In this document: in pieces, positions 7,152 through 13,602 of the stretch
Position numbering within the stretch: the first letter of the stretch is position 1
Layout of the letters: the number at the start of each line of letters is the position of its first letter
Origin: Mariprofundus sp.
GTDB lineage: Bacteria; Pseudomonadota; Zetaproteobacteria; Mariprofundales; Mariprofundaceae
Reading direction: 5' to 3'
Assembly (NCBI GenBank): GCA_027019785.1
Contig: JALUWF010000232.1
Location: 1-44,973 of the forward strand
DNA: 44,973 nucleotides
Notes under the pieces: generated by a model
What the model saw: only the letters and a program-made list of their open reading frames with translations
Told to the model about the DNA's origin: nothing
Databases searched by the model: none
Position numbers and translations under genes: made by a program

Positions 7152-8424
7152 ACTCGAATCTCCTCCATTGCAGGCGCCAGCCTCAAAGCATTTGCATCTG
7201 TTGCGTCGAATGTCGCAATTTGGCTTTCTGTTGCTGTTGATTCTGGCACCGATGCTGGGGTTGTTCCGTATTGATATATTGACCGGCGCTTTTGTTATCG
7301 GTCAGTACCAGATCTGGTTTTCCGATTTTGCCATCGTATTTGGAGCCTGGTTTCTCTTTGCCGGAGTGCTGGTGTTGAGTTATTCGTGGCTGGGGTCGGT
7401 ATTTTGCGGCTGGGCCTGTCCGCAGGGCTTACTGTCGGAGTTGGGCACAGGCTGGATGCACCGACTGCTCGGGCGCAAGGCGGAGCTTTCTGCGGATGGC
7501 GCAAGCGTAGAGGTTGCCCGACGCAAACAAAAACGGGGCAACTGGGTGTTGCTAGGTTTTGCTTTTGTGGCGACATCCATGTTGCTGGCGCTGATACCCG
7601 TGCTCTACTTTTACCCGCCGCTGGTCGTATGGCATTTTGTTACATTTCAGCGTGATATCGCCATGCCGTTATCGATGTACTGGATCTATTTTGTTTTTTG
7701 CATGGTTATTTTGCTGGATATCGCTTTTATCCGTCATTTGATGTGTCAGAACTTCTGTATTTATCGTATCTGGCAACATTCATTCAAGACCAAAGAGACG
7801 ATGCGTATCGGTTATGACACGCTGCGCTCTGATGAATGTGTGAAATGTGGATATTGTGCCAGTGCTTGCGCCGTCGATCTGGATCCGAAACATACGGAAG
7901 TCTACTCTGGATGTACTGCGTGCGGGGAGTGTATTGTGGCTTGCGATCGACTGCATGAGGGCAAGGGTGAAGCTGGGCTGCTCTCATTTATGTTCCCCTC
8001 CGCTGACGAGTCTCCTGACCATATGGCCAGTATGGCTGGTCGCTTTCGCGGCGTATTGCCGTTTCTGCTCATCGGAGCACTAATGCTGGGATTTGGCATT
8101 TCGACATACAGCCCTTATGAAGTCAGTGTCGGTAATATCGGCGCGCGTCATACCGGGATGAGCGATTATGTGGTACACCTGTCCAATAAACGCTATCGTG
8201 CTACGGATATACGGATTTCGGTGCAGGGGTTGAAGCAGCATCAGTTCAGGCTGGACAAGTCCGACGTTCACTTTGATTCTGCAGGGATGGTGAATGTTGG
8301 CTTGCATCTGAACGCCAAAACGATTGCGCATGGCATGCATCGAGTTGTGGTACATCTGGAGAGTGCTGATGGATGGCGTGAGGATTTTCCTGTGCAATAT
8401 TATCGTGTAGGAGATATGACATGA
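7141..8424 (+). CDS. ccoG: CcoG/RdxA/FixG, cbb3 oxidase maturation ferredoxin
   Basis: The 427-residue membrane protein shows the CcoG plan: N-terminal membrane helices, a FCGWACPQG motif between helices (about residues 88-96), and two [4Fe-4S] motifs, CVKCGYCASAC (about 233-243) and CTACGECIVAC (about 261-271). A final transmembrane helix and a periplasmic immunoglobulin-like domain follow. CcoG proteins act in copper reduction for assembly of cbb3 oxidase. It is slightly shorter than the usual 450-480 residues. It overlaps both neighbours by a few bases. No CcoN, CcoO or CcoP gene lies in the window, so its oxidase must be encoded elsewhere or upstream. Confidence 0.92.
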   Translation: MALELESPPLQAPASKHLHLLRRMSQFGFLLLLILAPMLGLFRIDILTGAFVIGQYQIWFSDFAIVFGAWFLFAGVLVLSYSWLGSVFCGWACPQGLLSELGTGWMHRLLGRKAELSADGASVEVARRKQKRGNWVLLGFAFVATSMLLALIPVLYFYPPLVVWHFVTFQRDIAMPLSMYWIYFVFCMVILLDIAFIRHLMCQNFCIYRIWQHSFKTKETMRIGYDTLRSDECVKCGYCASACAVDLDPKHTEVYSGCTACGECIVACDRLHEGKGEAGLLSFMFPSADESPDHMASMAGRFRGVLPFLLIGALMLGFGISTYSPYEVSVGNIGARHTGMSDYVVHLSNKRYRATDIRISVQGLKQHQFRLDKSDVHFDSAGMVNVGLHLNAKTIAHGMHRVVVHLESADGWREDFPVQYYRVGDMT

Positions 8425-8831
8425 GTGAAAATAAAAACAGTGCAGACTCTGCCTTACAGGCAGAGGAAACATCTGAACAGATGAAGAACCACTACGGTTA
8501 TGCCAGCGATGAAGAGCGGCGGCGCAAACGTGGGCTGGAAGACTGGGAGTTGGTGGAGAGTATTCCGACCTCGCAAAAGCCCATTCCAAAATGGTTCATT
8601 GCAGTGATTGTCGGTGTTGTCTTTGTTTCCATCAGTATGAGTTTTCCGTTTTTCGGACGACGCGCTTTTTCGGTATTTGACTGGTCTCACTGGAGTATGG
8701 GGGTGATTGGTGCGGTGGTCTGGATTATTGCTGGCAGCATATTTATTTTTTTCATGACGCGAATGTATGGCAGCAAGACAGGAGGTCGTCTGGATAATGA
8801 TCCCGAACAGCACCCGGATGGCGATGAATGA
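8421..8831 (+). CDS. Two-span membrane protein, unknown
   Basis: This 136-residue protein has a charged N-terminal cytoplasmic region (about residues 1-52), two membrane spans (about 54-75 and 90-113) and an acidic tail. ATGA overlaps at both ends (8421-8424 and 8828-8831) show tight translational coupling with ccoG and with the following lipoprotein cytochrome. No domain was recognised. Its position next to ccoG suggests a role in cbb3 or cytochrome assembly, which is inference. Confidence 0.7.
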   Translation: MSENKNSADSALQAEETSEQMKNHYGYASDEERRRKRGLEDWELVESIPTSQKPIPKWFIAVIVGVVFVSISMSFPFFGRRAFSVFDWSHWSMGVIGAVVWIIAGSIFIFFMTRMYGSKTGGRLDNDPEQHPDGDE

Positions 8832-9145
8832 GGTGGCTAAAGAGAGGCTATATTGCCCCACTGTGCCTCTGTATGGCATATCTGGCGTTGGCTGGCTGTA
8901 ATAATGACGCAGGGGATAAATCGGCTCATGGAGAATCATCTGTCAGTTCGGTTGATGCAGGGCCGCTTCAAGCACTCTGTTCACAATGTCATGTGCCGCC
9001 CTCGCCCAAGCTGCATACTGCCGATCAATGGCCGGCTGTGGTGAGGCGAATGGAGCATCATCGCATGGATGCCAGAATGCCACCTGTTCCAGATGCAGCG
9101 CGTAAAATATTACTGACATGGCTGCAATCGCATGCAAAGCTTTAA
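8828..9145 (+). CDS. Lipoprotein monohaem cytochrome c
   Basis: The 105-residue precursor has a lipoprotein signal with lipobox LAGC (Cys about residue 24) and one haem motif, CSQCH, at about residues 51-55. Several Met follow (RRMEHHRMDARMPPVP), of which MPPVP is the likely ligand region of a class I-like small cytochrome. It would sit on the periplasmic face of a membrane as an electron shuttle or acceptor. The start overlaps the preceding stop as ATGA. Its stop codon lies inside the 5' arm of a perfect hairpin. Confidence 0.85.
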   Translation: MRWLKRGYIAPLCLCMAYLALAGCNNDAGDKSAHGESSVSSVDAGPLQALCSQCHVPPSPKLHTADQWPAVVRRMEHHRMDARMPPVPDAARKILLTWLQSHAKL

Positions 9146-9170
9146 TTTGCATGACCCATGCAAATTAAAG
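9140..9170 (+). promoter_or_regulatory. Perfect 14-bp hairpin linking two lipoprotein genes
   Basis: CTTTAATTTGCATG (9140-9153) is followed by a three-base loop and its exact reverse complement CATGCAAATTAAAG (9157-9170). The upstream cytochrome's TAA is in the left arm. The right arm ends in AAAG, which forms half of the AAGGAG ribosome binding site of the next gene. No T-run follows, so it is not a normal terminator. The layout fits translational coupling. Confidence 0.75.
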
Positions 9171-9179
9171 GAGAAAAAG

Positions 9180-9599
9180 ATGCTTAATCGAACAAGATTT
9201 ATGATGGCTGCAGCGATGCTGGTGATTGGTCTGTTATCGGCATGTAGTGGTGATGATGGCACATTTTTTCAACAGCGGCAGTGGAATACGCTGGATATCA
9301 AGCTCGAAACCCGGCCTCATCCGATACAGGCCGGGCATAATGAATTTTTACTGCATCTGACGGGGCCAAAAGGAGCTCGCTTGGCTGTTGGCGCGGTAGT
9401 GCATTATCGGCTTCACCCTGATGATGCGTGGATTCAGGCGATGCCTGATGGAATGAGCGATGTGTTTCGCAGGGCGCTGGATATTCAGGATCCGAAGCAT
9501 GCCAGGCTTTATGTGCGACTGCGCTTTCACGGGAAAAAAACGCAGTTGGAGTTTAATCTGTCGGATGCATCGGAGCATCAGTCCGGAGGTAAGTCATGA
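9180..9599 (+). CDS. YtkA/CcoH-like lipoprotein
   Basis: I start at ATG 9180 (MLNRTRF), behind AAGGAG, not at the track's 9132, which would run through the hairpin. The 139-residue product has a lipoprotein signal (lipobox LSAC, Cys about 21). It then has a beta-rich domain of about 90 residues: RPHPIQAGHNEF, a GARLAVGAVVHYR strand pair, MPDGMSDVFR, and a final strand region. This layout resembles YtkA-like and FixH/CcoH extracellular domains, which assist copper or oxidase assembly. The match is by pattern only. It overlaps the next gene as ATGA. Confidence 0.65.
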   Translation: MLNRTRFMMAAAMLVIGLLSACSGDDGTFFQQRQWNTLDIKLETRPHPIQAGHNEFLLHLTGPKGARLAVGAVVHYRLHPDDAWIQAMPDGMSDVFRRALDIQDPKHARLYVRLRFHGKKTQLEFNLSDASEHQSGGKS

Positions 9600-10000
9600 G
9601 AAAGATATGGGTGGTGGCATTGCTGTTGATGATGCTGGCAGGGTGCTCATCGGCACCTCAGCATGAGGATCAGGCAGCTGCAATGGTGAACAAGCTCTAT
9701 ACCGCGCTGCAGCAGCAACAGTGGAATCAGGCTCTGGATATGTATGGCAAAAAGTTTTATGGCGGTCATTCACGCGATGCGTGGTTGAAGAAATTAAAGT
9801 CCATTCAGCAGAAGCTGGGGCCAATGCAGGGACGCACCCTGATATTCAAAAGCAAGGATCCCCGTTTTCATTATGATGCGTATATTTTTTCATATCGGGT
9901 GAAATATGCCAGGGGAGAATCTACCGATATCATTACCCTGTTTCAGGATGTGAACGGGGGAGACTTAGCCCTGGTTGGCCATAAAATCACAGTGAAATAG
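9596..10000 (+). CDS. Lipoprotein with NTF2/DUF4019-like domain
   Basis: The 134-residue precursor has lipobox LAGC (Cys about residue 17). The mature part begins with a helix (AAAMVNKLYTALQQQQWNQALDMYG) and continues with strands, ending GGDLALVGHKITVK, similar in plan to small NTF2-like or DUF4019 periplasmic proteins. No catalytic motif is visible. It is coupled to the preceding lipoprotein by ATGA and lies nine bases before the next cytochrome. It is probably an accessory factor of the same operon. Confidence 0.65.
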   Translation: MRKIWVVALLLMMLAGCSSAPQHEDQAAAMVNKLYTALQQQQWNQALDMYGKKFYGGHSRDAWLKKLKSIQQKLGPMQGRTLIFKSKDPRFHYDAYIFSYRVKYARGESTDIITLFQDVNGGDLALVGHKITVK

Positions 10001-10008
10001 GGCAGTTG

Positions 10009-10461
10009 ATGTTATTGTTTACATCTCTGTTGGATCGGCGGTTACCGTACCGGCTATTGCTGATCTGCACCCTTGCAGGGTCGCTGCTGGTTGGGCCGAT
10101 GGCGCATGCGGCTGATGCAGCGCGTGGAGCCGTGGTGGCGCGGGTGCGCTGCATGCCCTGCCATTTTCTGAATCGAACGGAGAAGAGAATTGGGCCGGGT
10201 TTGCTTGGCGTGTACGGTCGTGCGCCGTCGATTACCGGCGTTCCGTTTTCCCGCTGGGATGCGCCAGCACTGGATGCATGGCTGGCCAATCCGCGTCGGA
10301 TCAAAATCAATACCACTATGTTTCTGCCGCCGCTTCAGCAGCGGGATCGTGCCGATGTGATTGCCTGGCTACGTGAAAAAGATGCTGGGTCTGCGGGAAT
10401 CAAAACTAACTCTCGCAAAGCCGCCAAGAGCGCAAAGAAAACCCGATCTGGAAAGTTATAG
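10009..10461 (+). CDS. Periplasmic monohaem cytochrome c with repeat-derived tail
   Basis: I choose ATG 10009 over TTG 10006 because AGGG then sits six bases upstream. The 150-residue product has a signal peptide ending near AHA/ADA, then RGAVVARVRCMPCH (haem motif about residues 48-52), a KRIGPGLLGVYGR segment typical of class I cytochrome c, and TTMFLPP providing the likely Met ligand. From about residue 132 the chain becomes a basic tail, SRKAAKSAKKTRSGKL. This tail is encoded by a CGCAAAG-type intergenic repeat, so the ancestral stop was probably earlier. Confidence 0.85.
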   Translation: MLLFTSLLDRRLPYRLLLICTLAGSLLVGPMAHAADAARGAVVARVRCMPCHFLNRTEKRIGPGLLGVYGRAPSITGVPFSRWDAPALDAWLANPRRIKINTTMFLPPLQQRDRADVIAWLREKDAGSAGIKTNSRKAAKSAKKTRSGKL

Positions 10462-10556
10462 GTGGGACAATAAACGGCACTTTATAATAGTTGAGAAGCA
10501 ACAGTAAATTAACGCTGGGTTGTGGTTTTCTTTGCGTTCCTGGCGGCTTTGCGAGA
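10411..10556. repeat. Inverted pair of CGCAAAG-type repeats forming the ends of two convergent genes
   Basis: The arms at 10411-10444 and 10524-10556 match as reverse complements over about 33 bases with two mismatches (GCAAAGCCGCCAAGAGCGCAAAG type). Each arm codes the C-terminus of one convergent gene, and the loop contains both stop codons. No separate intrinsic terminator is seen, so the pair may serve as one. Confidence 0.85.
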
Positions 10557-11093
10557 GCCGTTTTTCATGGCTTCTTTTGCTTTGAGTTTTTTCAGGCCTT
10601 TGCTGATTTTTTCGCTTGGCGTCCAGTGGCGCAGCAGCATGATTTTGTTGCCGCCGCGCTGTTCAGCGCAGAGCGGGCAGGTGAGATAGGCGAGATAGAC
10701 TTCCAGCGGTTTTCGTCCTGAACTGATCAGGCGGCTCTGCATGTTGCGTAGTAGCGGGCGCATGCCGCCGATATCGCCATGATGCAGTGCGACGCGCAGG
10801 CGAAACGGATTGGGCAGGCGATGTACTCGCCGGGCCGGGCAGGTTTCATCGTCCAGTAGCCTGACAATACTACCGCGAAAAGAGGCGGATCGGGTAAGAG
10901 CCAGCCCCGGCCATGTTTCATGCAACTCCAGCGTGGCGATATCATCCATCTGGCGCTGGCGGTAGAGATCAAAAGCTATCGGCATATGCAAAAACATGGG
11001 AGCTGTCTGTTCATGTACCAGATGCCCTCCCAGGTTGATATCCTGATCATCCCAGTCGGGGAATGATTCCGGGCAACCGCAGGGCAGCGTCAT
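10509..11093 (-). CDS. Conserved-looking Cys-containing protein of unknown function
   Basis: This 194-residue soluble protein has a Cys pair near the start (LPCGCPE), an acidic DWDDQDINLGGH segment, and a CPLC motif near residue 146 after YLAYLT. The paired cysteines could bind a metal or form a redox centre. The last 16 residues (SRKAARNAKKTTTQR) are encoded by an intergenic repeat and mimic the tail of the convergent cytochrome. It overlaps the oxidase-I-like gene upstream by ATGA, so the two form an operon. I recognise no family. Confidence 0.7.
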   Translation of the reverse strand: MTLPCGCPESFPDWDDQDINLGGHLVHEQTAPMFLHMPIAFDLYRQRQMDDIATLELHETWPGLALTRSASFRGSIVRLLDDETCPARRVHRLPNPFRLRVALHHGDIGGMRPLLRNMQSRLISSGRKPLEVYLAYLTCPLCAEQRGGNKIMLLRHWTPSEKISKGLKKLKAKEAMKNGSRKAARNAKKTTTQR

Positions 11094-11599
11094 GATTTAT
11101 GGTGTTGAATATCCCGGACAGTCAACAGAACATTGGCCAGATATATCCAGAATCCGACAGCGAGTACGGAGGAGGCGATAGAGACCATCGGCCCGTAAAA
11201 ACGGTGAATGGAGGGCACGACAGATGGATCATGCAGCCAGTAGTAGCCTTCCACACTGCCGAAAATAAGCAGCAGCACATAAAAACTTCCGACGCCGAAA
11301 ATCGTCCACCAGTAGGAGTGTTCAGCCATGCGCAGCGAGTGCAGCGATCTGCCGGTTATAGCTGGTAGCATATAATAGGTGACAGCCATGCCAAGCATGG
11401 TAACGCCGCCAATGAGGTTGATATGGGCATGAGCCAGCGGATCAATCATGTGGCCGGGACCGCCGTAGGGGCTGCCGATGGAGTCCAGCCACGCCCGCAC
11501 CGGCGGCAGCACCTGCAAGACCCCTTGCAGGGTGCCGATGAAGAAGGAGATGGCTGATGTGACAAGAAATTTAATGAGATAACGGTGCTCGGATGGCAT
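11090..11599 (-). CDS. Short haem-copper oxidase subunit I-like membrane protein
   Basis: The 169-residue protein has four membrane helices. Segment PLAHAHINLIGGVTMLGMAV, followed by TYYMLPAITGR, resembles a helix pair of CcoN/NorB-type oxidase subunit I. Later spans begin at HSYWW and HRFYGPMVSI. At about a third of the length of a catalytic subunit it lacks most of the six ligand His in their usual setting. It is therefore either a distinct small family built on one oxidase module or a remnant. Good codon structure and a coupled downstream gene argue for a working gene. It is divergent from the 11721 gene. Confidence 0.7.
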   Translation of the reverse strand: MPSEHRYLIKFLVTSAISFFIGTLQGVLQVLPPVRAWLDSIGSPYGGPGHMIDPLAHAHINLIGGVTMLGMAVTYYMLPAITGRSLHSLRMAEHSYWWTIFGVGSFYVLLLIFGSVEGYYWLHDPSVVPSIHRFYGPMVSIASSVLAVGFWIYLANVLLTVRDIQHHKS

Positions 11600-11720
11600 G
11601 AGCGGAAGCTAACGGTCGTTATTGCGGATGCAAGCATTCGCTTGCATGATTTGAATTGAATAGTGCTTGACGTGTGGGCGAGGATGCAAAAGCTTCAGCG
11701 CTGCTCGTAAGGAGAAATGT

Positions 11721-12104
11721 GTGTTGAGTTCACCGGTTCTGATCGCTTCGTTGCTGACATGGTTTTTGATGTTGGCTGCATATTTGTTTCATCGTCCCCG
11801 TGTGGTGCATGTCTGTGTGATGGGACTGTGTATGTGCTATGACATTGGGGTGCCATTTCTTCTCTACTTCTCACGCAACTGGCCGCATCGCCTGATTGAT
11901 CAGGGGGGCATCTTTAATTACTTGGTGTGGATGCATGTTGTGCTCGATATTCTGCTGTTCACGTTGTATGCCATGCAGATCAGGGAAGGGTTGCGCCTTT
12001 GGCGTGGTGGAGAAGAATCGCGGGAGATACACGCACAGCAGGGTAAGGTGATTTTGGCGGTGCGATTGCTGGTTGTCGTCACCGGTGGATTGCTGGCACC
12101 ATAG
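11721..12104 (+). CDS. Four-span membrane protein
   Basis: I start at GTG 11721, six bases after AAGGAG, giving 127 residues; the track's 11667 start would run through the ribosome binding site. Spans lie near residues 6-24, 30-49, 64-85 and 107-126. Histidines sit near the membrane (FHRPRVVHVC, WMHVVLDI, REIHAQQG), somewhat like DUF420-type oxidase-associated proteins, but I cannot assign a family. It is divergent from the oxidase-I-like gene and shares about 120 bases of upstream region with it. Confidence 0.65.
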   Translation: MLSSPVLIASLLTWFLMLAAYLFHRPRVVHVCVMGLCMCYDIGVPFLLYFSRNWPHRLIDQGGIFNYLVWMHVVLDILLFTLYAMQIREGLRLWRGGEESREIHAQQGKVILAVRLLVVVTGGLLAP

Positions 12105-12218
12105 AAAGCGGACTTCCGGGCTATGCCGATCTCACATTACATGTGCAAATAAATACTTGCATTGCATCGGAATGCGAGCGTAGCATACGCACTTAGTTAC
12201 ACTTAAGGAGGGTTACCA

Positions 12219-12359
12219 ATGGAAAGTTTTGTTGAAGCATCTGTTAATTTTCAGTCAGGAACGGTCTGGTCATTTTATTTCTGGATATTCGTGGTCTTTT
12301 TCGGCTGGGCTATGCTGATGCTGCGTAGCGGCATAAATCGGGATAAGCATTTCGACTGA
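12219..12359 (+). CDS. 46-aa CcoQ-like single-span membrane protein
   Basis: This ORF is too short for the track. ATG 12219 follows AAGGAGGG at seven bases, a near-perfect ribosome binding site. The product has an amphipathic start (MESFVEASVNFQSG), one aromatic-rich membrane span (SFYFWIFVVFFGWAMLML) and a charged tail (RSGINRDKHFD). Size, single span and tail resemble CcoQ/FixQ of cbb3 oxidase, although short proteins give little statistical support. It precedes a cytochrome c4 gene, separated by about 135 bases that hold a promoter. Confidence 0.65.
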   Translation: MESFVEASVNFQSGTVWSFYFWIFVVFFGWAMLMLRSGINRDKHFD

Positions 12360-12436
12360 TTAGGTTATTCTAACCAGCTATCCGAGCTCGTGCTGAAATG
12401 GGTGAAGTATGCGGTCGCAAAATTAAAAGTTGTATC

Positions 12437-12466
12437 TTGTTCGATTGAAAATAATAAAAATATTAT
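12437..12466 (+). promoter_or_regulatory. Candidate sigma-70 promoter of the cytochrome c4 gene
   Basis: TTGTTC (12437-12442) and TATTAT (12461-12466) are 18 bases apart in AT-rich sequence, about 30 bases before the cytochrome ATG and upstream of a GGGAGGG ribosome binding site. It is assigned by consensus similarity only. Confidence 0.4.
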
Positions 12467-12494
12467 CTAATTCTAAGTAAGGGAGGGTTTATAC

Positions 12495-13244
12495 ATGCGG
12501 TATTTGATGTCAGCGGTTGGCGCAGTGGCGGTGTTCACTATGACGCTTATTGTTTCGGTTCCGGTTCAAGCTGAGAATTTCTTGGCGGGGGACATTGTTA
12601 ACGGGCGTAAAATTTTTACGCAGGGTAAAGGGGATGCTGTTCCTGCTTGCCAGAGTTGCCACGGTGTGGATGGCATGGGTCAGGATGATATGGGTACCCC
12701 GAGGTTGGCGCACCAGGTGTTTACCTACGAGCTGAAACAGCTTACGGATTTCGCCAACGATAAGCGCATCGACAATACTCTGGATGCCATGAATGGTATT
12801 GCCAAAGCATTGACAGCGCAGGAGCGCAGAGATGTGATCACTTATGTGGAATCCCTGAAGACGCCATTTCTGGGCTCCGATCTCAGGGCGTTAAAAGCGG
12901 CTGGTGATGTAAAAATAGGAGATCGTGCACGTGGTGCCATGATTGTAGAATATGGTGCTGAAGGCATTATTTCCTGCAAAAGCTGTCACGGCTTCCATGG
13001 CCGCAGTGCTGGCCGTATGTTCCCGATGCTGGGCGGTCAGCGATATGTTTACTTGCTCAATCAGTTGCATGCATGGAAAAATGGCACAGTGGCAGATGGT
13101 CGCGCCAATGATCCCAGAGGCATGATGCGTAAGGTAGCCAAATCCATGAGCGAGAAAGATATGCTTGATGTCGCATCGTTCCTGACTGGCGCATTGCCAT
13201 ACACCATCGGCAACCCGATGGCGCCACCACGCGGCACTGATTAA
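12495..13244 (+). CDS. Dihaem cytochrome c4-like protein
   Basis: The 249-residue precursor has a signal peptide (cleavage near VQA/ENF) and two similar cytochrome c domains with haem motifs CQSCH (about residues 53-57) and CKSCH (about 161-165). Each is followed by a G-rich segment and a Met-containing region (MGTPRLA, MFPMLGGQ). This is the cytochrome c4 plan, a periplasmic two-haem electron carrier that typically feeds cbb3 or aa3 oxidases. It has its own promoter and a strong terminator, so it is probably an abundant monocistronic product. Confidence 0.9.
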   Translation: MRYLMSAVGAVAVFTMTLIVSVPVQAENFLAGDIVNGRKIFTQGKGDAVPACQSCHGVDGMGQDDMGTPRLAHQVFTYELKQLTDFANDKRIDNTLDAMNGIAKALTAQERRDVITYVESLKTPFLGSDLRALKAAGDVKIGDRARGAMIVEYGAEGIISCKSCHGFHGRSAGRMFPMLGGQRYVYLLNQLHAWKNGTVADGRANDPRGMMRKVAKSMSEKDMLDVASFLTGALPYTIGNPMAPPRGTD

Positions 13245-13251
13245 CTCAAGC

Positions 13252-13286
13252 TACTGAATCTGCCAGGCTTCATCAGGCAGTATTCA
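13252..13286 (+). terminator. Upstream hairpin of a double terminator
   Basis: ACTGAATCTGCC pairs with GGCAGTATTCAGT across an 11-base loop with one bulge, just after the cytochrome c4 stop. There is no T-run, so it may protect the transcript end or act together with the terminator at 13294. Confidence 0.5.
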
Positions 13287-13293
13287 GTTCGAG

Positions 13294-13330
13294 CAAAAAA
13301 AGAGCGGGGCATAGCCTCGCTCTTTTTTTG
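13294..13330. terminator. Bidirectional intrinsic terminator after cytochrome c4
   Basis: AAAAAAAGAGCG and CGCTCTTTTTTT form a 12-bp stem around GGGCATAGCCT. The T-run on the plus strand and the A-run opposite allow termination in both directions. It isolates the cytochrome c4 gene from the aerotolerance operon. Confidence 0.85.
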
Positions 13331-13371
13331 CAGCCTTTGGATGCCAACAACTGGGACAGGAAGATTATCAT

Positions 13372-13602
13372 ATGAAATCTGATATTTGGAAATGCATGAT
13401 TCGGCGTTATGCTATCGCCAGTGCTATCGGTCTGGTGATCTGCGCTGTTCTCTTTACGAAACTGGCGAATATTCCCGCCGGGCAACCCATTCCCGGCTGG
13501 TTGTTGCCTGCCATCGTGGTAGGCGGATTATTGCTGTTCGGTGGGCTGTTTGGCATTGCTGTGTCGGTATTTTTTCGAATCCTGGGTGGACAAAAACCAT
13601 GA
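13372..13602 (+). CDS. Small two-span membrane protein heading the Bat operon
   Basis: This 76-residue protein has two hydrophobic segments (about residues 15-32 and 43-68) separated by a short loop (ANIPAGQPIPGW), with a basic N-terminus. ATG 13372 follows AGGAAG. Its stop overlaps the next start as ATGA (13599-13602). No family was recognised; position and coupling place it with the membrane glycosyltransferase-like protein that follows. Confidence 0.65.
   Translation: MKSDIWKCMIRRYAIASAIGLVICAVLFTKLANIPAGQPIPGWLLPAIVVGGLLLFGGLFGIAVSVFFRILGGQKP

Noticed and set aside
10411-10556. CRISPR array
   Set aside because: The repeats here and elsewhere are short, degenerate and inverted, without regularly spaced unique spacers or cas genes.
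13386-13598. N-terminal extension of the GT-C-like protein
   Set aside because: It reads the upstream 76-aa gene out of frame; ATG 13599 overlaps that gene's stop as ATGA, like the other junctions in the operon.
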